Positions 1 to 10,966 of a DNA stretch of 64,000 nt are shown here, in pieces. Both the position numbers and the translations under genes were made by a program. Source of the stretch: Plectosphaerella cucumerina (taxonomy: Eukaryota > Ascomycota > Sordariomycetes > Glomerellales > Plectosphaerellaceae); assembly GCA_020746995.1 (NCBI GenBank), contig JAGPXD010000005.1, forward strand, positions 992,001-1,056,000, written 5' to 3'. Positions within the stretch are counted from its first letter, which is position 1. Each line of letters starts with the position of its first letter. The notes beneath the pieces were generated by a model that did not search any database, was not told where the DNA came from, and was given only the letters and a program-made list of their open reading frames with translations.

Positions 1-1
1 T

Positions 2-1156
2 GCCATCAATCAGTCATATCCCAGCCCCGGTGACAGTCTCGCCGTGGATCCGTCGCTAGGCATCCCCGAGGAAGACGCCGACCGACGCCTCTCGCTCCAG
101 TTTTGGAATATGGCCGCCAAGCGTCTCGGCCTCGCCATCGGTCATAATGACGTCCGCTCTGTGCAGTGCCTCTGCCTTGCTGGAATATGGTACATGCACA
201 ACTTGCAACCGCTGGAGGCTTGGAAGCACTTCAGTCTTGCTGCATCGGCATGGCATTGTCTGCGCCTGACAAGTCCGACGGGAGATATTCCCGGTTCATC
301 GGGGGTGAACCCTTCGGCTAGGTCCTTGACCGTCTCCCAGGCCTTGTACTTCACAATCTGGAAGTCCGAGTGTGAGCTCATGGTCGAGCTGCCATTACCC
401 AGCCGCGATCTTGATCTCTCCCGCTTCCCTCACGCGTTCCCCACGCCGCCTACCCCCGGAGCCGAGCCTGCCACTCATGCTGACGAGGTCGGCGAGGACG
501 AGCGGTGCTGGTACTACTATCTTGCCGAAATCGCGGCGCGACACCTCCTCAACCGTCTCGTTCGTGGCGGCAGCGAGCTCCCAGCCGTAATCACCCCCCG
601 CGTCGTCCGCCGCATGCTTCGCGATGCCGAGCTCATGGAGGCCCAAATCCACGACTGGCACGTCTCCCTACCCCCTTTCTTCCGCTTCGACGCTCCCGCA
701 GGCTATTCCCTAGGTCCTCACCCAGACGACATGACCCAGATCCTTCGCAATCGGTACCTTAACCTTCGCGAGATCGTCGCCCGTCGTTTCGTCCGGCTGT
801 GCGTCGAACATCCTCTGGATTGCCTTGACTCGTCCACAACGGCTTCCGTCATAGCTTTTGCACATCAGTCGCTAAGGCTGTGCATGGTGAAGTTGTCGCA
901 GGTGAGACCGCATCGGCATCAAGGGATCTGGTTCTTTCTGAGAAATCTGGCTGTGTCATCGTTGGTCCTAAGGGCTGTGGATCTTGCCAAGAGGAAGCCA
1001 TGGCCGGTGGGCGCGCATGCGTTGGTGCTCCCCGAGGGGTGGAGGGAGAGGATCGATCAGGCGAGGGAGAAGGTTGGGGTATTTTGGGATGAGCCTCATG
1101 GTGGGGCGGCTGCCATCCGGCGTGTGCTCGAGGCAGGGCTGGAAGAGGGAACATGA
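2..1156 (+). CDS. Fungal-specific transcription factor, C-terminal part (5' end outside window)
   Basis: The frame is open from base 2 to the TGA at 1154-1156, giving 384 visible residues with no stop upstream, so the true start and any Zn2Cys6 cluster lie outside the window. The visible part resembles the Fungal_trans middle homology region of Zn2Cys6 regulators. It has helical segments containing LQFWNMAAKRLG and LCLAGIWYMHNLQPLEAW, followed by a less conserved tail (LPPFFRF, YLNLREIVARRF). Such proteins act in the nucleus as sequence-specific regulators. The target is unknown. It lies 256 bp upstream of, and co-oriented with, a beta-glucosidase gene, so local regulation is possible but only inferred. 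Confidence 0.85.
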   Translation, partial: AINQSYPSPGDSLAVDPSLGIPEEDADRRLSLQFWNMAAKRLGLAIGHNDVRSVQCLCLAGIWYMHNLQPLEAWKHFSLAASAWHCLRLTSPTGDIPGSSGVNPSARSLTVSQALYFTIWKSECELMVELPLPSRDLDLSRFPHAFPTPPTPGAEPATHADEVGEDERCWYYYLAEIAARHLLNRLVRGGSELPAVITPRVVRRMLRDAELMEAQIHDWHVSLPPFFRFDAPAGYSLGPHPDDMTQILRNRYLNLREIVARRFVRLCVEHPLDCLDSSTTASVIAFAHQSLRLCMVKLSQVRPHRHQGIWFFLRNLAVSSLVLRAVDLAKRKPWPVGAHALVLPEGWRERIDQAREKVGVFWDEPHGGAAAIRRVLEAGLEEGT

Positions 1157-1175
1157 TGGTGGTGGTGGTGGTGGA
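1157..1175 (+). repeat. GGT trinucleotide tract
   Basis: A short (GGT)n tract directly after the stop codon of the upstream regulator gene, in its presumed 3' UTR. It is a simple repeat and no function is inferred. Confidence 0.7.
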
Positions 1176-1412
1176 GGTCGGGGATGCTCCCCGATGTCCA
1201 AGACAGCATCCACACGAGTGACATGACCCCCTTTTTTTCCTATCCACCTACCACACCATGGCTCCTCTGACGTTGTTTGTTTCCCCGCGTTTTCTCCGCC
1301 AAAGTCGTCTGACCCCAGGGGATAAAAGACATCAAATCATGGCGGGTCTCATCTGCCTTTCGCAGGCCAAGCACGAGTATCAGACTCACCGACCATCTCA
1401 TCAATACGCACC

Positions 1413-4074
1413 ATGGGGGAAACATCCTACCACAACGGCGGCTTCGATGTCGACTATGTCCTCAAGAACGCCACTATGGCCGAGAAGTTGTCCCTTCTCG
1501 CTGGTCAGCATCCTTTCCTCCTGTCCCCTCCGTCTTCTAACACATCCCAGGCGAGGACTTCTGGCACACAACCCCCCTCCCCCGTCTTGGTGTCCCCTCG
1601 ATTCGTCTGAGTGACGGCCCCAACGGCGTGAGGGGCACAAAGTTCTTCGACGGCGTCCGCGCCGCCTGTGTCCCCTGCGGCACTGGCCTCGCCGCAACAT
1701 GGGACCAAGATCTTCTCGTCGAAGCCGGCAAGCTCATCGGCGAGGAATGCAAGGCAAAAGGTGCACACTGCTGGCTTGGCCCTACCGTGTGTATCCAGCG
1801 CTCACCACTCGGCGGCCGTGGATTCGAAAGCATGTCTGAGGATCCCTATGCCACGGGAAAGCTGGCTGCCGCGTACATCCGTGGCGCGCAGTCGACGGGT
1901 GTCATCTCCACGATCAAGCATTGGCTCGCAAATGACCAAGAGCATGAGAGAGTTGGTGTCAACGCTGTTGTTAGTGAGAGGGCGTTGCGAGAGGTGCATA
2001 TGCTGCCGTTCCAGATTGCCGTGGCTGAGGCGAATCCGGGAGCTGTCATGGCGTGTTATAACCGTGTAAACGGTGAGCACGTCTCTGAGAGTCGGGAGCT
2101 GCTGGACGGCATTCTGAGGGAGGATTGGGGATGGAAGGGACTGATCATGAGCGACTGGTATGCAATCCTCGTTGAAGTGCTTGAAGCAGCTCTGACATCT
2201 GCAGGTTCGGCACGTATTCCACGGCAGAAGCCCTCAACGCCGGGCTAGACCTCGAGATGCCAGGCCCTGCACGTCTTCGGGGCGCCCTCGCAAGTCTGGC
2301 CGTATCAACCCGAAAGGTCTCGCATGCCACCGTCGACGCCCGCGCCAGGAACGTCCTCGAGTTCGTCAAACGCGCCTCAGACATCGCCGTCGCCGCCAAG
2401 GAAGGCACCCGTGACTTCCCCGAAGACCGCGAACTCAACCGCAAGCTCGCCGCCGACAGTGTCGTTCTCCTCAAGAACTCCGCCGGCATTCTACCCCTAT
2501 CCCCCTCCAAGATCAAGAGCATCGCCCTCATCGGACCCAACATGCGCTCGGCCGCCTTCTGCGGTGGCGGCTCAGCGGCCCTGCAGCCCTACTACGCCGT
2601 AACGCCCTACGAGGGCATCATTACCCAGCTCCCTTCCGACGTCGAGGTTCGTTACGAAGTCGGTGCTCACTCACATGGCTTCATTCCCGAACTGCTGGCT
2701 TCGGACGTCATCACCCCTGAAGGCACCACGGGCCTGCGCATGCGCTTCTACAGGGATCCCCCTTCGGTACCAGACCGAGAGATCATCGACGAGACGGTCA
2801 TGCGCGAATCCATCTGGCAGCTCATGGGCTATTCGCACCCCCGGCTCGACAAGCTCTTCTTCGCCGCCGTCGAGGCCGACCTCACACCTTCTCAAACAGG
2901 CAACTACGAGTTCGGTGTCGCCGTCTACGGCACGGCGAAATTGTTCATCGATGATGCCCTCGTCGTCGACAACGAGACAACCCAACGCGATGGTACCTTC
3001 CACTTTGGCAAGGGCACCCTCGAAGAGACGGCGATAGTGCCCCTCGTCGCCGGCCGCACGTACCGGATCAGGGTCGAGTTTGCCAGCGCACCTGCCTGCA
3101 GACTCGTCAAGCCTGGCGTCGTCAACTTTGGCGGCGGCGCCGCGCGCCTGGGCATGGTACGGGTCGTTGATGACGACGAAGCCATCGCCGCGGCTGTCAA
3201 GGCGGCGAGGGAGTGCGATGTGACGATTCTCTGCGCTGGACTGACGCGAGATCACGAGTCCGAGGGCTTCGACAGGAAACACATGGGTCTCCCGCGAGCG
3301 GTACCGAGGCTGTTCGAGGCGGTTCTGGCAGCGGCGCCGGAGGCGGTGGTCGTGACGCAGAGCGGAACGCCGTTTGATATGCTCCTGTGGGCGGAAAAGG
3401 TGCAGTCGCACGTTCATGCGTGGTTCGGCGGCAATGAGACGGGCAATGGCATCGCAGATGTGTTGTTCGGGAAGGTGAACCCGAGTGGCAGACTGCCGCT
3501 GTCGTTCCCGCGACGGATTGAGGATACGCCCACTTTCTTGAACTTTGGCAGCGAGAGAGGACGGGTGACGTACGGTGAGGGCATCTACGTCGGGTACAAG
3601 TACTATGAGAAGGTACTGAGGGATGTTCTCTATCCTTTTGGGTGAGTATCTTCCAGAAGCCACGGGAATTTGCTTGCTAACACTGCTTTTAGGCACGGTC
3701 TCTCGTACACGAACTTCTCGTTCACAGACCTTAACGTCAGTAAAACATCCGCCAAAGTGAAGGTCACCAATACTGGAGCCGTGGCTGGCGCAGAGGTGGT
3801 CCAGATGTACATTGCCGCAGACATGGCGACATCGTCGATCGGGCGGCCGGTCAAGGAGCTGAAGGGGTTCAAGAAGGTGTTCCTGGCGCCGGGGGAGACT
3901 CGAGACCTGGAGATACCTTTTGATCGGTTCACGACGGCGTTCTGGGACGAGGAGAAGAAGTGCTGGGTCTGTGAGAAGGGTTTGTACAGGGTGCTCCTTG
4001 GATCGAGCAGTCAGAAGATCCTGGCGGAGGGTGAGCTGAGAGTCGAGGAGACGACGACTTGGACGGGCCTGTAG
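1413..4074 (+). CDS. Glycoside hydrolase family 3 beta-glucosidase with PA14 insert
   Basis: Four exons: 1413-1503, 1551-2157, 2205-3641, 3693-4074. The joined product is 838 residues. The introns are 47, 47 and 51 bp, and splicing restores GEDFWHTTPLPRLG, MSDWFGTYST and YPFGHGLSYTNF, which are typical GH3 strings. The N-terminal TIM barrel carries KHWLANDQE and the nucleophile Asp in MSDW (about residue 232). A PA14 insert spans roughly residues 378-538. The C-terminal alpha/beta sandwich has the candidate acid/base Glu in SEGFDR (about 586), followed by a fibronectin-III-like domain. No signal peptide is visible (starts MGETSYHNGG), so it is probably intracellular and hydrolyses terminal beta-glucosides such as cellobiose or plant glucosides. 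The start is the first ATG, in a good context (ACCATGG). Confidence 0.93.
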
Positions 4075-4181
4075 AACTTGGAGAACGTTTGGTTGGGAGA
4101 GTATCAATCACGACTCAATTCTCGACGTTCATTAGCTCCGTCAGGACAATTCCCTGCGGCTTTCTCATCTGCCTTCTATCA

Positions 4182-5574
4182 TCAGTGCTGCCGAGCAACA
4201 TTGCTGTCAATCTTGAACGCCTTCGTCACCGTGATGCCGTCCTTCCCCAAGTCTGTCAACTCATGTCCACTCGCTGCATCGCCGTTGAAGCTGTTCGAGT
4301 CCCGCTCGTCGAGCCGTGCAAAAGGACGTTCGTCATCGACCTTGCTAGGCCCTTTTGAAACGATCGGCGTGCCCGAGTTGAGGTGGTTGCGGCTCTGCTT
4401 CGAGTTCTGGTGGAAGGTGTTGGACGCGCCGGACTTGGCCGTGTTCTCGGTCGTGCTGATGGTGCCCTTGAGTGCGAGGCTAAGCAGCGGCTTGAGGGAT
4501 GGGAGGCAGCCTGTAGAGCACCGGTCAGTATCTGGCGCCGGGTACATAGAAGACGTCCCCTTACAACACACGATAGCGAGGTTCCCCTCGACGTTGGTCC
4601 ATATGACGGCGTTGCAAAAGTTCCACGTGATATCCGGCGACGTGAGATCAACCCCCTGGATGAAAACAAGTCGCACTGCCGAGATGATTGTGACGAAAGC
4701 GCCCAGGGTGAAGATGAAAATGACGGCGAACTTCTGCGGGCCCGGAAGCTGCAGCTTCCAAACGTAGGGGATCGGAAGCCCAACGACCATGGCGTCGGTG
4801 ATGATGTTGGGGATTGAATTGCCGTTGAAGAATTTCTTCGAGTCGACTGGGCAGGAGAAATCGGCCGGGGACATGGGATTGGCAGGATCCCACTGCATCC
4901 AGAAGGCGCGGATGGGGGAGCATTGGAAGATGGAGACGCCGAGCTGGAAGCACTGGGGTGAGCGGGGAGATAGGGGTAAGGACTCGGGAGGGGGAGGATG
5001 CATACTACTGCGATGCCCCAGGCGGCCACGACGCCCAGGAGGGTCCAGATGGGGATGCGGATGCTGGTGCTGGAGCCAAAGATGCGCCAGTAAAAGGCGA
5101 GTGTCGAGAATTTGACGGTGACCAGAGTAAGGGTGTATACGATCTCTGAAATAAAAAGTCCGATAGCCCAGACCTTGACGGCCTCGGGAGGGGCTACCCA
5201 GACGTGTTTTCCTGTGCCATGAGGAAGCACTATGTTGTTAATGGCTGGTCATTCACGGAGTTCAGGTTTTTGGAAACTTACTGTATGCTATGCTTGTCCA
5301 GACATGGATGCTGGCAAACACCTATTGGGTCTCAGTTGAGTTGCTTGAAAAGGGGTTGAAGGTTGGGTCGTACAAGTGAAGCCGTCACCAACCAGTCCTC
5401 AATCCACAAAGGATTATTCTTCAACCTCCGCGCAACAAATCGCAGCGCCACTGCGATAACGGCAAACGTCCATGTGGTGGCGAGAGAAGCCAGGATCTCA
5501 GGGACCCTGGACTCTGTCAAGTCCAAATCAGCTGGTGGCGGCGGAAGAGACATGTTGGGATGAACTATTCGCAA
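4182..5574 (-). CDS. SAT4 / rhodopsin-like seven-transmembrane protein
   Basis: Five exons on the minus strand: 5574-5374, 5321-5282, 5229-5006, 4952-4565, 4510-4182, giving about 393 residues. The first half has successive hydrophobic helices (ATTWTFAVIAVALRFVARR, FISEIVYTLTLVTVKFSTLA). The second half has MQWDPANP...PNIITDAMVVGLPIPYVWKL and FTLGAFVTIISAVRL, ending VEGNLAIVCCCLPSLKPLL. This is the usual layout of the fungal SAT4/'integral membrane protein' family. The C-terminal tail is polar and Ser/Asn-rich. The molecular role of the family is largely unknown. The third exon could start at 5244 instead of 5229 (in frame, adding five residues), but that leaves only a 37-bp intron. A second in-frame ATG at 5553 (MSLPPPP) may be the real start. 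Confidence 0.8.
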
Positions 5575-6223
5575 TCTGCTTGCCAGGGCTCTCCCAAAGG
5601 GGAGCTCGAACTTCCGGGCTCACTCATAGATATACCATCCGCAAAGAATAATCAGTGTCAGGGCAGTATCATCGCCGTGTCATGCAGTGGAGACGTCCTG
5701 ATTCTTGCAGTGCCATCCGGAGCGGAACACTCAGGGAACACCTCCCAAGACGAAACCATTCGCAGTGGAGGATGCCAACAATATCTTGCACGTGTTAACG
5801 CCCAAGTCCCGCTCCACGAGGCCCGAGCAACAATCAGAATGACTCGCATGTACAACGGTGCAACGGTGCGATGTCGGTGATAACCAGGTCCCTGGAAGAG
5901 CCTCCACTCGAAAAGGGGGCCCTCGCAGGGCTCACGACTCGCCGTCGATACTGTACCAATAACTTCGATGCGGCATCTGACGCAAACACCGGCGATGTAA
6001 CGAGATCCACCGGCACTGGGACCCCAAATCCCGACCTCGCGCGGAGATTGAAAAGAACGGCCCCGATGCCTTTCCTGGGTAAGGTAGCCAACGGTCGAGC
6101 CGCGTCGCCCTCCGTGGCAGTCCGAGGTGGGGATCGACTCTGTAGTATTTAACCCTTACGACCCCTATCGTCTCCTCGCAGGGTCCTCGCTGCTTCTCTC
6201 GACGTCACACCCCGTGCAACGCC
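5575..6223. other. Divergent intergenic region
   Basis: A 649-bp divergent promoter region between the SAT4-like gene and the alpha/beta hydrolase gene. Apart from a TATA-like element near 6146, I see no gene or repeat. The short ORFs here lack family signal. Confidence 0.6.
6146..6152 (+). promoter_or_regulatory. TATA-like element of hydrolase gene
   Basis: TATTTAA lies 72-78 bp upstream of the hydrolase ATG at 6224, a plausible core-promoter position for a fungal gene with a short leader. Assigned by sequence and position only. Confidence 0.4.
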
Positions 6224-7082
6224 ATGCAGCTCTCCCTCCCCCTCGCCCTCTCCTTCTGCGCCGCCGCCGCAAGCGCCATCCCCACCGCCATGAGCACCTC
6301 ACCTGTCATCCTCTTCACGCCTGGCGCCTGGCATGGCCCTTGGGCCTTTGACGCCATTCGGAAGGACCTGGGCAGCCGCGGCCTGACCACCGCCGCTGCG
6401 ACGCTGCCGAGCGTCGGGTCGACCGATGCCACTGTCGGTCTTGCTGAAGACACGGCCTCCGTTCGCGCCGAGATCGAGAAGCTCGTCAACAAGGGGCGCG
6501 AAGTTGTTGTTGTGGCGCATTCGTATGGAGGCGTACCGAGCTCCAACGCCGTCGAGGGTCTGAACCTCAAGGACCGCGTGGCGGCTGGCGAGAAGGGTGG
6601 TGTCAAGGCTGTCGTGTACATGACCTCATTCGCCATCCCCGCCGGAACGAGCCTGGTCGATGGCGTTGGCGGTGTCTATCCCTCCTGGTGGAACATCACG
6701 GTATGTAGGCAAGACGTTGAGATAAAAAAGACAATGCTGACCATGATAGGACGACGGCTTCGTGAACCCCTCAACGCCGCTGGAGGTCTTCTACGGCGAT
6801 GTGCCTGCCGCGATTGCGGCCGATGCCGTGAGCAAAATCAAGTCGGAGACGCTCAAGATCACCACGGACAAGTCGAGCTTTGAGCCGTGGAACCAGGGTT
6901 TCTCCGTTGGCTACATCTTTGCGGAGGACGACCAAGCCATTCCCCTGGTGGCTCAGCAGGGCATGGCTTCGCAGTTCCCGGCTGGCTCTTTCACGGCGAG
7001 CCTCAAGTCGAGCCACTCGCCGTTCCTGAGCATGCCCAAGGCCCTGGGCGATGTGATTGAGAAGATTGCTGCTGGCATTTAG
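6224..7082 (+). CDS. Secreted alpha/beta hydrolase (esterase-like)
   Basis: Two exons, 6224-6700 and 6750-7082, with a 49-bp phase-0 intron containing a CTGACC branch site. The product is 269 residues. The N-terminus has a hydrophobic signal-like stretch ending around ASA (residues 16-18). The core is an AB-hydrolase fold: oxyanion region PGAWHGPWAFD, nucleophile elbow VAHSYGG with Ser100, acidic residue in FAEDDQAIP (about 220) and catalytic His in SSHSPF (about 248). This resembles the small fungal/plant esterase group that includes salicylate-esterase-like proteins. The substrate cannot be told from sequence. If the leader is cleaved, the enzyme acts outside the cell. Confidence 0.85.
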
Positions 7083-8490
7083 GGTGGAGTTGGGTGTTGA
7101 CCGGCTGTAGTCTGGTCAATCATCTGTGGGTGCTTCATGGCATGGAATCAAACCTAATAAACAAACATAGGTTCCATCATGGCATCTTTCCACCCCGTGT
7201 CATGAAAGTATCGTAGTGATGTGAGAGACGGTCTTGCCGACCTCTGCTGACGTGCGGTCCAGGCCAGCCGAGTGGCTGGTGGCCCCTAGTAGCAATATTT
7301 TCCCCGGCATGGCGGAGAAGACGGATAACTCCCCGGTTCCCCGGTTCCCGGTCCCCAGGGAGGGGCAGGCGCGAGCGATCGGAGCTAAGGTTAGTACGGG
7401 GAATGGGACAACCAGATGGATGATTGCACCCGGAAACGATGCAGTTATTCGGAGCCTGCTGAACTGGATTTGTGTAGCAGACCAAGACCAAGGAAGGCAA
7501 GTTGACCACTTCCCCTCCCCTTCTTCGAGTGTCTAGTCTGCGTGCTGCTGAAGAAGACAGGGATCACTGCCAGGGTTTTATCTCTGCAGGCAGCACGCAC
7601 ACCACACACACACCACACCATCAGCGAGCGGCCCAATAGGTCCGTCGCCAAGATCATCACGGAAAGCAAGACGGACCCGACAGAACCATCGATTGGCATG
7701 AACCCCGCAGCAATATGCCTCCACGTGGCGACGTGTTCCTTCGCTCCAGGACGAACTGATCCGGAGGATATTCCGGGAAAGTTATGTCTCGACGGGCTGG
7801 TCCAGCCCGGCCGCAGTTCTTCAGCAAAGGACGGAACGTGCCACCAGATGCCCAGCACTGGCCTGATCGAGATGGCCAGCTGCACGCATCTCGCCGTCCC
7901 ATGTTCTCGACCCCCTCCTCGGTTAGCCAGGCACCGCATACTACCAGCCGGTACGAAGGAAGAAGGGAAGACGCACAGCCAAAGAAAGCCTGCCGTCGTC
8001 CGCGGCGCGGGGAACCCGGTCAGCTCACCAGAGTACACCGACTCGAGTCAGTCCACCCGTTCTGCGAACAGCCTGATGCGCTGGTAGCGCCCGTGGACCG
8101 AACTCGCTAGCTCGCTTGCTCACCTACAGGCGAGCGAGCTCTTTATGCAGGCCGGGCGGCGCGCGGCGGTGCGTGATAGGTCTCGCCAATCCCGCGACAC
8201 ACAGGACGCTTTGAGGGTGGGGGAGGGGGAGTGGGATGGGCGCCCAGCAGCCATCTCGAGCTGGCTGGCTGGCTGGCTGGCTGGCTAGGGGACTTGGGAG
8301 GGCTGGACCGGGCAGGCAAGGGGTCGGCGTATTCAGGCTGGGCAGGTCAGGTTATAATCTCGGCTCCCCCGCTTCCGCCTGTCGCCCGCTGAGACAAAGC
8401 ACATCATCGTCCGTTGTCCCCAACAATCCTCCTTTCGCCTTCGCATTTTCGCAGCACACCGGAGCGACACCCCGAAGATCAGCGCGCAAT
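7083..8490. other. Intergenic region with simple repeats
   Basis: 1.4 kb between two co-oriented genes. It contains a CA-rich tract near 7596-7620 and a CTGG array at 8261-8286. Overlapping ORFs of up to about 197 codons occur on both strands (7542-8087 and 7445-8038) but show no domain or conserved motif, so I do not call a gene. The distal end is presumably the promoter and leader of the methyltransferase gene. Confidence 0.55.
8261..8286 (+). repeat. (CTGG)n tetranucleotide microsatellite
   Basis: Six and a half perfect CTGG units, about 205 bp upstream of the methyltransferase ATG. It could vary in length between isolates. Confidence 0.9.
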
Positions 8491-9968
8491 ATGGCCGACG
8501 AGATCAAGGCGACGGGCTCGGGTCCGGCTGCCGCAGCGGCTCCGGCAACGGCTCCGGCGACGGCGGCTCCGGCGCGCAGGGAACCAGAGGCCGATGATGC
8601 GTCCGAGCCTTTGGCTGCCGAAGACGACTCGGCCTCGCTGCGAGACGACGACTCCGCATACTCGGCTGTGAGTGAAGGACTTGGATCTGGATCTGGCATT
8701 GACTGACATTTGCCAGCCCTTCAGCGACCTGACGTCGCTGCGCTCGACGGTGCGCCAGTACCAGGTCGAGCATGGCAGGACATATCACGGACTCAGCGCC
8801 GGGAGTACGTCCAAGAAAGTCCAGCCATCAGTCATCTAGCTGACATCCTCCAGAATATGCCTTCCCAAACGATGACGAGGAGAATCAGCGTCTCGGTAAG
8901 ATTGGATGACGCCAAGGCCAACAGTGACAGGGGCTGACAGACACCAGACCTTCAGCACAACCTGTGGATGCTGACGCTGCGAGGCGCGCTCTGCTCCAGT
9001 CCCAAGGACGAGGGCGCGCGGCGGGTGCTCGACATTGGCACCGGCACGGGTATCTGGGCTATTGAATATGGTGAGTCGCGGCGAATGTGAGCCTGCTGGA
9101 CTAGCTAGCTAACAGCTTCAAGCCGACATGCACCCGGAGGCCGAGGTCATCGGTGTCGACCTGAGCCCTATCCAGCCTTCTCTGTACGTCCCCTGCTTCT
9201 ACCCCGGTCCGCCCCGGCTGACCATCCCAGTGTCCCTCCCAACTGCAGCTTCGAGGTCGACGACCTTGAGAAGGACTGGACCTGGAAGGAGCCCTTCGAC
9301 TTCATCTTTAGCCGCGTCATGGCCGGCAGCTTCACCGACCACCAAGCCCACGTCAACAAGGCCTTTGCGTGAGCCGCCCCTCTCCCAACCCCCTCCCAGC
9401 TCCCTGCTGACAGCTGCGCACAGCGCCCTCGAGCCCGGCGGCTACTTCGAGGCCCACGAGATCGACCCCAACATGGGCTGCGACGACGGCACCCTGACCG
9501 AGGACAACAAGCTCCTCCGCCTGAACCGGCACCTGATGGACGCCAGCGCCAAGATGGGCCGCGACCTCAACGTCGCGCGCAGCTACAAGTCGTACCTCCA
9601 GAACGCGGGTTTCGTGGACATTGTCGAGCGCCGCTACAAGTGGCCGCTGGGCCCGTGGCCGCGCGACCCGCACTACAAGGCGCTCGGCTCGTGGTACTAT
9701 GCCAACATTGACGGAGGTCTTGAAGGGATTGTCATGGCCATGTTGACGAGGGTGCTGGGGTTGAGCTTTGAGGATGCGACGCTGCTTTGTATGGAGGCGC
9801 GCAAGGATCTGAGGAACCCGAGGGTGCACTCGTATGCGCCAGTGTAAGTTTTGATCGTACCTGGATGCTGAGGCTATTGCTAACAGACGTAGGTACGTCG
9901 TTTACGGGAGGAAGCCCGAGGCTTCGCAGGCGTCTGAGGGGCTCGAGGTGGGAGACAAGGCCGAGTAG
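8491..9968 (+). CDS. LaeA-like (UMTA-type) SAM-dependent methyltransferase, copy 1
   Basis: Eight exons: 8491-8667, 8717-8804, 8854-8895, 8948-9070, 9123-9183, 9231-9368, 9424-9843, 9893-9968. The product is 374 residues. The N-terminus is Ala/Pro-rich and acidic. The methyltransferase part begins with HGRTYHGL and KYAFPNDDEENQRLD. Motif I is VLDIGTGTGIWAIEYA, then GVDLSPIQPSL, an acidic VDDLEKDW, then LEPGGYFEAHEID. It ends with HSYAPVYVVYGRKPE. This order is characteristic of fungal LaeA-like class-I methyltransferases. LaeA itself is a nuclear regulator of secondary metabolism, but most relatives have unknown substrates. A paralogue lies about 10 kb downstream in the same orientation. The introns were set by this conservation and by phase. 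Confidence 0.88.
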
Positions 9969-10234
9969 GCACAGGCTGCGGTGATGGGGTTGCGACAGTG
10001 GAAAATGGACGAGTAACGACATGACGGCATTCATCAGTTTCAAGCATTCATACAGAGTCAATTTGAAGAATTCGCAGACGCCCGTTGGGTTGGTATGGTT
10101 CTGGGACGAGATGCCTCACTGACGGGATTAGTCATCCTTCTCGAATATGGCTGCCTACATCCATCCCCTCAAGTTCTCCGCGTCTCACCTTCAATCCTTC
10201 TCATCCTCTTCAACATCGCAAACCCTGACCGACC

Positions 10235-10966
10235 ATGGTGGTCATCGAGATCGAGATCACCTTCGATTTTGTCTGCGCTGCAAGTCCCCCTCTCCAGCCG
10301 ACCAAGCCCGACTGACAACCCCAGTGGTGCTTCATCCACAAGCGCAACCTCGACGCTGCCATTGCCCTCTACCGCAAGACCTACCCCGGCGGCAAGTTCG
10401 ACGTCTTGAAACTAAGTTGGACTCCCTACTACCTCGACTACAATCCGCATCCTCAAGCCGTCGACAAGCTCGCCCTTGCCGATGTCATCCTAGCAGACCG
10501 CACCCTGGAGCAGCGCGTGGCGTTGACGAAGCGCATGAACACTGCAGGCCGCGCGGCGGGGATCGTCTTCGCCTGGGGCGGTAAGCTGGGACCGGGCCAC
10601 GCAACGAGGGATGCTCATCGACTGGTACGTCTGGTCGGCAGGAAGTACGGGGCCGAGATGCAGGGGGCGTTGGTTGATGCTGTGATGGACTCGTACCATT
10701 GCCGGGCGGAGGATGTTGCTGAGCATAAAGTGCTGAAAGATGCGGCCACGAGAGCGGGTGTTGATGCGGCGGATGTTGAAGGGTGGTTGAAGGGAGATGA
10801 GGCGGGAGAGGAGGTCGACGGGGAGGCGGAGAGGAGCAAGGCGGCGGGAACAGGGGTGCCTGTCGTGATTGTCCAGCGGCGGCGGGCCGCGGGTGTGCCT
10901 GACGTGATGGACTTGATGGAAATGATTGTCGAAGCGAGAGAGATGGCCCGGGAGGATGCAAGTTGA
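10235..10966 (+). CDS. DsbA-family thioredoxin-like oxidoreductase (FrnE/HCCA-isomerase type)
   Basis: Two exons, 10235-10279 and 10325-10966, giving 228 residues. The N-terminal strand IEIEITFDFVCAWCF carries a CxxC-like site (Cys14 and Cys17) followed by KRNLDAAI, as in DSBA-like thioredoxin-domain proteins. The helical insert and the return to GVPVVIVQRRRAAGVPDVMDL match a thioredoxin fold. The intron is unusual: keeping both cysteines requires a GC donor (GCT|GCAAGT) at 10280 with a normal CAG acceptor and a CTGAC branch site. A GT donor nearby (10271) would delete the first cysteine. Likely a cytosolic thiol oxidoreductase or isomerase; the substrate is unknown. Confidence 0.85.
10280..10324 (+). 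other. Predicted GC-AG intron
   Basis: This 45-bp intron has the donor GCAAGT, the strongest known GC donor context, a branch-like CTGAC at about 10311 and the acceptor CCCAG. The boundary is inferred from retaining the family cysteine pair. No GT donor in the neighbourhood keeps both cysteines in frame. Confidence 0.7.

Noticed and set aside
2671..4107. A 478-codon ORF on the minus strand
   Set aside because: It lies opposite the conserved GH3 exons, ignores the 3642-3692 intron and has no recognisable domain.
7445..8087. Overlapping ORFs of 181 and 197 codons
   Set aside because: They overlap on opposite strands, have no domain, poor periodicity and a low-complexity surrounding.
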